Assembly: GCA_963966185.1 (NCBI GenBank)
Contig: CAWZYM010000205.1
Coordinates: 760,001 to 824,000, forward strand
DNA: 64,000 nt
Direction: 5' to 3'
Source: Rhabditoides inermis
Taxonomy: Eukaryota; Nematoda; Chromadorea; Rhabditida; Rhabditidae
Shown one piece after another: positions 49,122-64,000 of the stretch (positions are counted from its first letter, which is position 1; each line of letters begins with the position of its first letter). The notes under the pieces were generated by a model. The model saw nothing but the letters and a program-made list of their open reading frames with translations. It did no database searches and was not told where the DNA came from. The translations under genes and the position numbers were made by a program.

Positions 49122-52100
49122 ACATATTTCACTCACGAGATGAGCTTGTCAGTGTCATCCAACGCTGCGAACCGATAGCGGTGAGCCACGTGGCTGGCGA
49201 GTACGAACTTGTAGGCGGGTACAGACGAGAGCAGCTGAACGGCCGGCGGCCGCCGAGAGGTAACGTCCGTTCGCGACATTGACGAGCCTGGAATGAAGTA
49301 AATATGATCCATAAAGTCAACCGTTACGTGTACGCGTGTACCTTCGTGCGGTCCATGCCGAGTCTTCCTGCACAATTCCAGCGTAGGCGCTGGCGGCAAC
49401 CACCTCCAGACTGCGAATGGAAGTCTCCCACAAGTCCCTCAAACAATACATCTCTCCTCCTTCCCCTTCAAAACAAATTAAAATGCACTAATCTGTTCTG
49501 AACACCAGGTAGAGCGGTTCGAGTCATCAGCCGGTTCGGAAGTAAACGTGGTCTGAAATAAACGCTGTTATCACTACTGAACACGGAATAAACGAGACAA
49601 TGCTATTACATTTCCCAACTTGGCCAATATCTGACCACATCTATAATTATCGATACAAAACAGGTGGCAACGGTGTCCGATATAGATCGCGATAACAATT
49701 AACAACGTAGTATTTAACAAACCATGATTACTGATCATGAATCACATACGTTCACACATACAAGCGTGAGCCCATATATCAAACAGCATTCACCCACCGA
49801 TTTTGGTCGACAGCCTTGAGATCGTCGGAGAGCATCCTGGACAGCACCGCCACCTCAAACAACACTCAAATAACAATAACAACCACCACCACCACAAGAA
49901 AAAAAACAAATGCACGAGTAAATTAAAATGTGCGAGACCGGCTTACCGGAAACAGGTCTCGTAGACGCTGCTGCAGTCGCCGGCTCGCATCCAGCAGAGT
50001 AGATCGGCCTTTGCACGCACCACCACCTCAAACAACACGTTAAAAAATAACAACCACCAACACCACCACAATACCAAATTCACAAGTAAATTAAAATGAG
50101 CGAGACCGGCTTACCAGAGTCTTCGATGGAAGCAACAGCCGATCAGTAGATCAGCTGGAGCCTGAGCTCTCTCCTCTTAACTTCTAAAACAAATTATATA
50201 CTATAATACATGCATACAAACAGAAAAAAACCGGATCGGAAAGCAAAGGTCCTCATTATTTTCTCGAAAATAACTGCATAGTGATAAACTCGTCTCTAGA
50301 GTCATACACTATGAAACACGGTCTGAAATATTTCAGTGGGGGGGGGGCAGCTCGATCGGTGGGATTGCGCGAACCTCGCTCCAGCTTAGCTTCGGCGGAC
50401 AAGCCTAACGGAATCTCGGGTCTGATTTCTCATTTTCGAATCAAATAAGATCGACGATCGATTTCGCACTGTTTGTCTTCAGCTTCGAGAACAGCTACTA
50501 TCTAAGCTCTGCTCAATTTGCTAGTTTTATTAACGCCGCACAAAACTCAGTGATTTTTTTGTCATTACACTGTACACTCTCGAATCTCACAAACCCCACG
50601 TCTCCAGCTATCTCTCTCCCTCATATACTTGGTCACAACGCTGACACATTTTGGCCACGCTCGAAACACACCCGCTCTTCCCTCGCTGTCTTCTCCTTCT
50701 CCTCTTCTCCCTGACCGAATTCGAACCCGACACTCGCCCCGTTGCCAGCAGACTGCACCAGCCGAAACGTACACTGAAAAAAAAACGTTCGCTGAAACGT
50801 TCGCCTAGAAGGATACAACTTTCAATGAACGAAGCAATACATGAACTCATGCTACCTCCGCAGTGACGTCATCATCAGCCGTCGCCCGCGCGCTCTCGCG
50901 CCTTCCGCCAGCGCTCTTCTGCAAATTCACCCGAATCACAAAGTGTTATCCAATCGTGATCACGACACATACCTCAGATGCTGTCTTCTCCTTCTCCTCT
51001 CCTCCCTGACCCGACTCGAACCCGACACTCGCCCCGTTGCCAGCAGACTGCACCAGCTGAAACGTACACTCCCCAGTCGTACCTGTCTCCTCCTCCACTT
51101 ACCTGTGCAATGTGCAGGTAGACAGCTCTCCAATCGGCGGTCCGAGAGACGTCGATGGTGGCTTCATCGCTGTTCTGCGAGACACCGCAGCCATGCAGGA
51201 GCACGAGCTAGAAACATGGCATCGATCGATCGATATCCGCATCAATCATCCCTACTAGCTGCTTGTTAAAGTCGCTTCTGTCGTCGGAAATCGGTAGACG
51301 GACGGTCAGATGACGTGGCGGAACCGCCATTCTAATTAGAACAATAGAATCTGACCAAACAAACGCGCAGCAAACGAAATCGATTCCGCGAGAGCCTCTA
51401 ATTCGCACATTTCGCAATAGCTTGTTATGACGTCACTATGATCGTCATAGCCGTGTTTTCAAATGTCGCAGAGCGGTTATAATAAACACAAAATAGTAAA
51501 ACAAATAATAAAAACTCATAAAACACACGACAAATAGAAATTTCGAAAACATGGCACTGCAGCATGATGACGTCACTTTTGTCTCATCTGTTTCGCGCCA
51601 CTTTTCCTGTTACGTCGTTCAACTAATTTGGCGGAAACAAATTTATCGATCACTTCCACACCTCTCTCTTTTCTCTCTCTCTCTCACTCTCTTTTCTCTC
51701 CCACACTCAAAAACATTCCTTACGACTGAAGCTAGAGTTGATTGACATTCTCATTACCGAAATCGTGCAATAGAATGCCGCGCACCTGCTGGTTTTGGTG
51801 ATGTAGATGAGGCGGCTGTTGCTGGTATGCCGGTGGTGGCCGAATAGCCTGGCGTGTCATCGGCGCCCAAAACTATATGTATCTATATATAAAGGTTAAC
51901 GACAATAAAAGGAAGGAAAAACGTGAAAATCATCGACACCGTAGATGGTCTCTTGTCAAAATTGCGTATTGAGTGGTTAGAAAAAGATCAGAGCTCGTTA
52001 AAGGCACAGTGGCGACTATTCTGCCAATAGTATGAATGAGAGAGAATATTTCTAATGTCAGTACTGTTCCGTGCACTGTAGATCTATTGGACACGAGTTC

Positions 52101-53209
52101 AAACGGAATATATTTCTCAGTGTGTTCCCACAAGCAATGTCGCACCTCGAGTGAGCTGCGGCAGGTGATGCTCGGGTTGGCGCGCCTTAGAAGGGGGACA
52201 GGGGCGGACGAGTACTGTGTGGGCGCAGAGGCGGCGTGGCAACAGGCGGCGAGTGCGGAAGAGCACTCTGTTCCAGCCAGCTGAGTCAGACACATTATAA
52301 CGTTCAACGCGAAGAACGTGGATTGGAATAGTATAACGCAGACTATAATAACACAGGGGAAACAATAACATATAAAAGGTGTGATAGAGATTAACGAACT
52401 GGAAAAGTGTCATCAGGAACAATCGAAAATCAAACACAAACAATGGAGCAACGTATAGAGCAACATAGATTAGTCAAACTTGATCAAAGCAGTTTCGAAA
52501 AGAGAAGAGTAAGGAGCACTACTGTATCGAGTATCTGCTTCCATATCCTGTGATATAACACGAAACATGATATTAACGGGGAAACAATGATACAATAAAT
52601 CAATTGGGCGGTGAGAAGTTGAGAGGGGAACGAAAATAGAATAATGAGGGGACGATTCGAGTAGAACAGGTTACAGGATGAGAATAACTAAACTGTGTCA
52701 GGAGAGAGAAGGGATGATCGGAAGTAACTCTGCCCGTGGCACCCTGCCTACTCAAATATCAATTACCTCCTTGAGTCGCAGTGATCGGATTTGCCCGCGG
52801 CTCCGATTCAAATGGGATGTTCGTGGGCACAACACTCCACAACCAAGGGAGAGTACAGACTACAGTCTAGGGTGGAGGGAAGGTGGAAGTGTGAAACGAA
52901 GTGTGGTAAGAACGTGAGGATGAAGGGTGCTTGCTTCGTTGACATCTGATCGTGTTGAAAGAGAGAGAGAGGAAGATATGGAGGGAGAGAGAGAGGAGAG
53001 AGAGACAGAGAGAGAAAGAGAGACAGGGAGAGGGGGGGTCGCTGTTCAGGTTCCGCAGTGCTTCTTTTCGAGAGCCGCGCGGATCAGTGAGTGGAGAAGG
53101 AGAAGAAAGAGTGGAGAAGAATCGGGAGTTAGAGAAAAAGAGCAGTAGTGAGATTTTACTATTAAGTAGACATTATTTGAAGTGTTATGTTGGCAGCAAG
53201 ATGAAGGTG

Positions 53210-53283
<74 letters not shown>

Positions 53284-53427
53284 CAGCTGAACCGCGGACT
53301 GAGGCCCGGTGACTTGGGAATGGAGGAGGGAGGCGAGTACCATGGAGTGTGGATGGAACAATGTGCGACTCGTTCACCTGGCTACTGTGCAGACGGACAA
53401 TACAGGAGGTGGGGAGAGAGAGAGAGT

Positions 53428-53476
<49 letters not shown>

Positions 53477-53628
53477 TGCAGCTGAACCGCGGACTGAGGC
53501 CCGGTGACTTGGGAATGGACGAGGGAGGCGAGTACCATGGAGTGTGGATGGAACAATGAGCGACTCGTTCACCTGGCTACTGTGCAGACGGAGAATCCAG
53601 GAGGTGGGGAGAGAGAGAGAGAGAGAGA

Positions 53629-53665
<37 letters not shown>

Positions 53666-53798
53666 CAGCTGAACCGCGGACTGAGGCCCGGTGACTTGGG
53701 AATGGACGAGGGAGGCGAGTACCATGGAGTGTGGATGGAACAATGAGCGACTCGTTCACCTGGCTACTGTGCAGACAGGCAATCCAGGAGGTGGAGAA

Positions 53799-53856
<58 letters not shown>

Positions 53857-53970
53857 CAGCTGAACCGCGGACTGAGGCCCGGTGACTTGGGAATGGACGA
53901 GGGAGGCGAGTACCATGGAGTGTGGATGGAACAATGTGCGACTCGTTCACCTGGCTACTGTGCAGACGGA
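49122..53970. repeat. Segmental tandem duplication, unit B
   Basis: Second unit of the 4.65-kb duplication. It is slightly longer because its terminal minisatellite has four monomers rather than three. Confidence 0.95.
49137..52850 (-). CDS. Unknown protein, gene copy 2 (intact exon, lacks terminal exon)
   Basis: Carries the same exons as copy 1 about 4645 bp higher: e.g. 51207-51103 (HGCGVSQNSDEATIDVS), 51056-50973 (GQGGEEKEKTASE intact), 49287-49137 (AHRYRFAALDDTDKLI). After the donor at 49136 there is only minisatellite and then unit A, so the terminal exon encoding ALLDVLSVLSV is missing unless the transcript continues into unit A. The 5' end above 52850 is unresolved. Product unknown. 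Confidence 0.55.
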
Positions 53971-54050
53971 CAATCCAGGAGGTGGGGAGAGAGAGAGAGA
54001 GAGAGAGAGAGAGTGAGTGAGAGAGAGAGAGAAAGAGAATGCAGCTGAAC
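53210..54050 (+). repeat. GA-linked minisatellite, four monomers plus a fragment (unit B)
   Basis: Monomers start at about 53281, 53476, 53663 and 53854; a fifth start at about 54039 diverges after AATGCAGCTGAAC. Linker GA tracts range from about 30 to 70 bp. Confidence 0.9.
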
Positions 54051-54424
54051 TCCGGGCTCGGTCGCTTTGCCGGGCTCGGTCGCTTTCCGGGCTCGGTCGC
54101 TTCGTTCGTGCGGATCTCACGTGGATGGAGCGTCAGAGGGATAAGCAGCTTAGGCACTATGTTTCCATTGATTGTGGTAGTTACAGGCACTGCGTGCGGG
54201 ACCTGGAGGTGGGATTGGCCGGACGCGGACGGTTCAAGGGAAGCGCGCTCGCTCGGAAGGAGACCTCGGTGGACAAGGAAGCTGGAGGTGGGGGAGTGGG
54301 GAAACCTGATGCGGTGATAACCAATCACTGAATAGTATGTCACGCGATGAACTAAGCATGTCTATAAGTAATACACGTTCTTTAAATCATAAATCCATGT
54401 TATCCATCATTTCTCTCTAAATCC
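54051..54424. other. Unassigned
   Basis: Starts with three tandem copies of a CGGGCTCGGTCGCTT unit (54054-54103). The plus-strand open frame has no recognisable domain and no splice context. Confidence 0.4.
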
Positions 54425-55273
54425 CAACCAATTAGCTATAATCACTGAAACATGGTTATCCCCAACCGACGCGGTTCCTACTTTTTCTAATAGAACATCT
54501 TACTCGGTCTCTCGGTCTCATAAAGGCGGTGGTGGTGTTTTGATATCCGTACCCAACATCTTTCGGAGTAAAATAGTGAAGCAGTTTTCGTGCCGCTCTT
54601 TCGACGCGGTCTCACCATTGGATACGGCGCGAAGGATATGACCATCATAGGCGTTTATCGACCACCTGGGTCCGATGTGAACTTTGTTGGGTCATTCGGA
54701 AATTTTGTGAGTTCGCTCACAATATGCGCTTCCCTCGTAGGGGGAACTACGGGAGATCTCAATTTCCCTGATGTGAATTGGCTAAACCTCCATGCAACGA
54801 CAAGTCATGCTAGGAACTTCCTAAATCTGTGCAGCACTCTCGCTTTATTTCAAGTTGTAAATTTCCCCACTCGAGGTCAAAACACACTCGATCTCATTTT
54901 AACGGATGACAATCAGCTTCTCACAAATTTGCGTACAGGAATAGCGTTCAGCTACCATCTCATGGTAGAAGCGGATTTCCGTTGTTTCAACTTACCTGCA
55001 CCGCGATCAGTGAGAAAAAGTCGTGACTTCCGCAAGGCGGACTATGCTGCGATGGAAATCGATCTTAGTTCAGTCAACTGGTTCTCTCTGTTCAATAATT
55101 GCGATCTAAATGAAATGTACAACAGGTTTTGTGATAAGGTTATGACAAGTGTATCCCTAAGAGTTCCTTTAAAATCTGCACAACTATGCGAGTTTCCGAT
55201 TTGGCTTGAAAGATTAGAACAACGGGTTAGACGAGCATACATAAAACAGAAAAAACAGTGGCCTTCAAGATGA
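54425..55273 (+). pseudogene. Retrotransposon endonuclease remnant 1 (Jockey/CR1-like)
   Basis: An AP-type endonuclease starts ITETWLSPTDAVP near 54438, then GGGGVLIS, and shifts frame near 54600-54640 into an ORF with TIIGVYRPPGSD, GDLNFPDVNW, FPTRGQNTLDLILTD. The catalytic SDH motif reads SYH, so Asp is lost. The ORF runs to the basic linker (RLEQRVRRAYIKQKKQW) and stops. The reverse transcriptase is missing. Confidence 0.8.
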
Positions 55274-55454
55274 TATAGTACGGTATAAGACACTTTTGCG
55301 AGAGTATACAAAAATAGAACATGAATACGAAATATGAACAAACAAAAACCAACAAAAACAACAGTGAACAGAAACAGCTGGTTCGATTAGATGCGTCGCG
55401 TGTGGACACGCGACGCGTCAGCACAAGTTTCCACGAAAATGTTTTCAACAGAAA

Positions 55455-56975
55455 ATCCTGAGCTAAGTGCGAGCCTATTATAATTCAAGGAGATTTCAAT
55501 GCGCCATCGGTCGACTGGAATTCGTTCCGGGCGACTGAGGCGTTTGATCGATCTTTGATGAACTTCGTCTCACTCCACTCACTTTCTCAAATGGTTCGCC
55601 ATGCGACGATGGTGAGACGAGTGGGGCGAAGGGCGCACACTCTCGACATCGTTCTCACTGATTCCATCTCGCTTTTCCAATGTGTCCGTGTGATGCCGCG
55701 TTTTTCTGTCTGCGATTACTTGCCCGTTGAGTATCGGCTGCGACTCGGGGTGAGTGGGGCCGCTGGAGAGAGGCCGCGTTTCGCATATCGGAGGGCGAAT
55801 TGGAATGAGATAAACAAAAACTTTGCTTGTACTGATTGGACACTTGCCTTTATAGGACTGACATTAGAACAGGCTACCGCGCTTTTCAACCAGCGAATGC
55901 AACACCTCATCCACACTCACATTCCCGTTCTGCCCCCGTATAAAAATACTAACCTTCCCAGTCATATTCTCAATTTGAAACGCTCAGCTCTTATTCGGTT
56001 AAACAGCCTTCCAGTCGTGCTTCGGACAGAGCACAAAATAAACTACGAAAGGCGTTATTCTCTTGGAACTGCAAACGCGAGGCGAGATTAATCAATGGTA
56101 ACAACAAGCGCACTATTTCTATTTCGGGATGTACGCGCCAAACTGTTTCCTGGTGATGGTGTCGCCTCGCTCTCTCGTGAGGGTGAGTTGATTCACGGGT
56201 CGAGGGAGAAGGCGGAGCTGTTCGCAGAGTGCTTTGATGCGATTTTTTCGCAGCGAGGTCCTATCCCTGCCGGTGCGTCCCTTCCTTGTGCTGTCAGTCA
56301 GCTCTCCACCATTGAGATGTCGTATGCACATGTACACAGAACTATTTCCAAACTAGCATCTAAAATGAACACGAGCCCTGACAATATTTCGCAGGCCTTT
56401 TTGAAAAATACTGTTGATACGATTTCGGTCCCACTCTCTATTCTTTTTTCAATGTCTACTTCCGTATGCAATGTCCCTGAGATTTGGAAACTGGCGTATA
56501 TAAAACCTCTTTATAAAAAGGGGGCTCGTGATGATCCACTCAACTACAGGCCTATCAGCCTTATAAGTAGTGTTGCGAAAGTTCTGGAACGCATATGCGT
56601 CAAGCAAATTACGGAATTTCTTGAGAGGAATTCGCTTCTTACATCTAGGCAATTTGGCTTTCGCAAGAATAGATCCACAAACGCTCAACCTATTGAGTGT
56701 CATAGTCACTGGTTGAAACACCTATCTAATGGAATGGTTATCGATTGTATATACTTTGATTTCAAGAAGGCATTCGATACTATTAATCACAACTTGCTAT
56801 ACAAAAAGTTGCATTCGCTGGGAATTCGCGGTAACGTATTGGGATGGATTAGAAGTTTCTTGACCGACCGTCGCCAACAAGTAATGGTCGGTGATGAGCT
56901 TTCCTCTCCACGGCTTGTCAACTGTGGTGTACCACAGGGGTCTTGCCTAGGTCCCATACTGTTCAATGTCGCGCA
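55455..56975 (+). pseudogene. Retrotransposon remnant 2: endonuclease plus partial reverse transcriptase
   Basis: A second endonuclease fragment starts QGDFNAPSVDWNS, continues THTLDIVLTD-like text (HTLDIVLTDSISLFQ) and has CDYLPVE where SDHLPVE is expected, so His is lost. It stops at 56089; a new frame from 56095 carries the reverse transcriptase: LYKKGARDDPLNYRPISL, QFGFRKNRSTNAQ, YFDFKKAFDTINHNLL, GVPQGSCLGPILFN. It breaks off directly after motif B, before YADD, near 56970. Dead by stop, active-site loss and 3' truncation. Confidence 0.85.
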
Positions 56976-57155
56976 ATTTGGAATATATACGAAAGCAATC
57001 CTTGATCGACGTCCTTGTCATCCAACATGATCCAAACCTCGTAAATTGTTTGTCACAACGTATACAACATGCTTGCGCACAAATTGGGCTCTTGGAGAAT
57101 TGGAGAGGACTTTATCTCGTCGACATTTTTGAAAAGCTGATTTTACGTTTTTCAG

Positions 57156-58009
57156 GCTTGCCTGCATGCAGTGGCGTTTGTGATCGAACTCTTCGCCTAC
57201 TTTGTGATGGCATCTTGGTTAATCAATGAGGAATAGTATAAAAGGAAAGGAAAAGTACACAATACGTGACCAAGACATAACTACATAGTGAGAGACACAG
57301 TTAATGGTAGAAAGAGGGGTTTACCCTGTTTCGGCCCGTTACTCTGCAGACAGGATTCTATACACAAGTAACAAATCATTACAGTAGCTGAGCTACCATC
57401 TTAGTTAAGCACCGTGGTGGGCCCTAGGCTGATGCTCATCAGTACAGGTTCCACGGTGCGACACAGTAATAAACACAGTAACTGACTAAGCTGAAAAATT
57501 GTTAGATTATCAGGCAAAGTAAAAGCAATTCTAGTTAAGATTAAACCATAAAACGTTCGTGCTGACTTTTCCGATATCAGGTTCGACAACGTCTATGCCA
57601 AATTTTCTTTGACGACACTCGCTTGGATTGTGCTAACCGGGGTGGATGGGTGTGTTTAATTAATTTAATCATTATATACAATACAATACGTTTATTATGA
57701 TATTTTTCATTGACACAATGAGTTTTGTGCAATGTGCAAGTGCGCCATATGTTTATTGTTTACGTTTATCACCACATTAGGGAACAGTGCCAGACACATT
57801 AATGATTCATTGCATACGGAATGAGAGAAAAAAACCGAAGACGTTTGCAAAATGGTTTAGACAGAAGAAGTTGAGCCCAGTTTTGCAGACTGATCACCCT
57901 CTACTTCAACAATGGTCTCCGTCAAGCGCTGTTGCTGACTAACCCGACGCCAACCAATATGATTCAACGACTCACAACTTTTCGTCAACGAGAAGTGACC
58001 CCAACCTGA
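57156..58009 (+). CDS. 3' exons of a Srx-type chemoreceptor GPCR (5' part absent)
   Basis: Exons 57156-57217 (ACLHAVAFVIELFAYFVMAS), 57581-57649 (FDNVYAKFSLTTLAWIVLTG) and 57889-58009 (LITLYFNNGLRQALLL, ending TFRQREVTPT and TGA) have fitting splice sites and phases. They align one-to-one with the downstream receptor gene (ACLQALAFVIELITYFYVST, FENRFVKFGLTTFAWISLSG, CITLYFNKGF), with one extra intron here. They cover transmembrane helices 6-7 and the tail. Directly upstream is the broken retrotransposon, and no earlier receptor exon is seen, so the gene is probably truncated. Confidence 0.75.
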
Positions 58010-58584
58010 AGATCAGGAATATTCCATTGTCTGTATTACTAATGGAAAAGAAGATGTGATGTGATGTCTACACATAATAAACACATAATAATTTTGTTAT
58101 GCCGGATAAATGTATTCTCTTGTGAACAATGTAGATATATTTTGTCGAAAGTTGTACTACTCGAAAAGAAGATTGGATGTTCTTCGTCGGAAAAGGACTA
58201 ACTATAATCCGAACCGTCCCTGCCAAAAGCCGTTTCGCAGATGTAAAACGAACGTACGAGTCTTCGCAATTACTTGCGCCGATTTCCTCGCATCGTTGCA
58301 CACGTTTATTACGCCGTATTATATAAGTTATAAGTTATCTGACACAGTGAACAGTGTGACGGGATTACGGGATAATCTCGATCGATCGTCACAAGATGTC
58401 TTCAGTCATCCGAAGAGGCGAGAGTGACCATGCGATCTTCGATCGAGTGGCAAAACGGGAGCACTCAAAGCTTTAATTTTCGATAAATACAATATTTTTA
58501 TTGTTATTATATGCTGTAAAATTGAGCGTGTTCTATGTGGTGTTTCTATTGAACTTGCAAGGGATGCTTTGAGTACATAAAACG

Positions 58585-58616
<32 letters not shown>

Positions 58617-60550
58617 CAAGAGAGAGAGAGAGAGAGAGAGTAAAAAAAGATGAAGAGAGAGAGAGAGAGAGAGATTTCTAATCCTATGTAGACTTGCGTT
58701 CATAATTGTCTATTTTCCTCTTTGTCGAAACGCGGTTCAGAAGTTAGATTTGAGACGAACCGTCGAGTGTTATGTACCCTACATACCTTACATACTAAAT
58801 TCACTAGCGCAAAGAGGAGTTAGGCCCTTGACATTCTACAATCGAAGGTTGTGCTCTTGATTTGCTACTATGAAAGAATAAATAATAAACAATACACAAA
58901 ATTTTAAATTGCTAAAAGTAATGAGAATTGTGAGAAAGTGCTTGAACTGTCAAAGGCTTTCTTGTGCTCTGTTGCACACGAGTAGGTTTTCTTTGGTATT
59001 CGTGAAATTAGCAGGCATGAGATAGTGCTTCTGTATAGGTCTCTGATTCTTTGAAGCAGAACTAGAAGAAGAATGTGGTTTCTCAAAAGTAATAATAAAA
59101 AGTAATTCTCAAAAGTAAAGTAAAAAAAAAGTAATTCTCAAAAGTAATTCTCAAAAGTAGGATGTCAGTAATAATGTAATGTCTTAGATTCCTATTGTAA
59201 ACTAGCGTTGTATACAATGTGACACAGTGACACAGACAGATTTTGTTCCGTACTGCAGCGGTTTTTCTTATACAAGGATCTCTCTCTCTCTTTCTAATGT
59301 TTACAAAAACATTCGATCTCGGGTTTAATATGCCCCACACCCACAGTTCGGAATGCCTTAGGTCTAGTCTAGGGTTACTAATGATACTCGCTATAGAAAA
59401 TCCTGAATCATAAACCCCCATTCGAGAACCCTGATGCCAAAAAAGAAAACTCATGCATAATATAGTCTCTAGCTGATGGGGTGTGAAAGGTTTCTCGTCT
59501 CTCCCCCTATCTTCTCTCTCTCTTTTCTCTCTCTCTCTTTTATTTCCTTCAAAGTTTGAGTAAACACTGCATCAAAAACCCACAAGAACCCACAAGAAGC
59601 ATAGTAGAGAATCTTAATATCAACCAACCGTTGTGTAACCACACAGATATTCTATGCAATGACTTGTTTGATGTGGATGTGGTTCCCGGATTCGGTGTGC
59701 CGGAAAGTCTTCTGGTTTTTTTGTTGGAATTAGTGTATGTGCACCGCTCCCCCTACACATTTATGGAACACACCACTTTTATTTTCGTACATAAAGTAAA
59801 ACAGCTTCATACTGTATACACGCAACTTGATGTAGTATTCTCTTTTAACACACTGTTGAAATCCAAAACGAGTGACGTTGATGATTCCGGATTAGGTTGT
59901 CTTGAAAGGTTAGCTGGATGATAATCGCGTGACTAGAGATAAGCGAAATATCATGTTGAGTTCAAGTATTGTGCGTGTGATATATACATACATGGAAGGG
60001 GGCAAGAGAACTGTGTAGGCGCTATCCCCCCCCCTCTCTCTCTCTCTGTCTGTCTCTCTCTCCCTCCTTCTTCCTCCGGGTTCGGTCTCAGCTGTTCAGG
60101 CTCGCTCTTATGAGTCTTATGAGCCTTCTTCCAATTACCCTTCCCTCTATCTCGTATACATAATTCAGCTCCAGCCCTTCTAATTGCTAATGTCGTCGTG
60201 CCTACCACCCTTCTTACTAACCCTTGATTATTCAGAACTCTTATAATAACTGAATTGATTCAGCTTTCTCTCTCTCTCTATCTCGATCTCGTTCACTCGG
60301 TTCATTCAGCTTTAGTGTGTGTAGAATACCAGTAATTATTGGCGTCGCATCTCCCTTCCTGCTCGCTTTATATGTTTCATTATAACACGCATACTATTCA
60401 TGTAGTGCTAGTGCATTTGATTAATTTATCGTTTCATTCTTCGTAGCTCTAACGGGTTATAGTCTAACAGGAGTGCCTTCTTTTTCATTTCTTCGCGATA
60501 TATTAACTCCCTTTCTGATGTATCATGATTAATTCTTTTCTTTTTTTAGA
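58010..60550. other. Intergenic between the two receptor genes
   Basis: No supported gene. GA tracts at about 58590-58675 and CT tracts near 59515-59540, 60030-60065 and 60265-60290. An open frame at 59556-59921 has no recognisable feature. Confidence 0.4.

Positions 60551-64000
<3,450 letters not shown>

Noticed and set aside
53162..54343. Long minus-strand frames with a repeated segment
   Set aside because: They follow the monomers of the GA-linked minisatellite; frame openness is a by-product of unit length.

Overview
The window reads as nuclear DNA of a nematode. Genes are cut into many small exons with GT-AG introns and TTTCAG-type acceptors, some introns are only 42-49 nt, and the recognisable genes are nematode ones: an FMRFamide-like peptide gene with PLIRFG repeats (flp-13 type), Srx-type chemoreceptor GPCRs, mitochondrial ribosomal protein L1 and a sphingolipid delta-4 desaturase. 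As I recall, C. elegans orthologues of mrpl-1, the desaturase and flp-13 are neighbours on one cosmid (F33D4), so the middle of the window looks like conserved microsynteny. I cannot name the species.

Layout. 2.0-5.4 kb (+): gene for a cysteine-rich modular protein built by tandem duplication of an A+B exon pair, with a short transposon copied along in the introns. 5.4-15.6 kb: a transposon-rich stretch with several foldback elements. The most unusual is a 2.27-kb element with long terminal inverted repeats that include the 5' end of SSU rRNA; it carries a truncated non-LTR retrotransposon with its own 14-bp target duplication. 16.2-19.2 kb (+): mrpl-1, 11 exons. 20.3-26.2 kb (+): delta-4 desaturase, 12 exons. 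29.1-31.0 kb (+): flp-13-like neuropeptide precursor, 6 exons. 31-36 kb: decayed repeats, then a 139-bp satellite with a two-monomer higher-order repeat. 38.5-43.7 kb (-): a long gene of unknown function whose exon phases fit together. 44.2-54 kb (-): a second unknown gene whose body lies in a nearly identical 4.65-kb tandem duplication; copy 1 has the terminal exon but an in-frame stop, copy 2 has the intact exon but no terminal exon. 54.4-57.0 kb (+): dead remains of two Jockey/CR1-like retrotransposons. 57.2-58.0 kb (+): 3' exons of one Srx GPCR gene. 60.6-64.0 kb (+): a second Srx gene, open at the window edge.

GA/CT microsatellites are everywhere and several start exactly at splice donors (exon|gtgagag...). 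Gene models were built by hand from reading frame, splice consensus and phase. Models marked unknown were not matched to any family.
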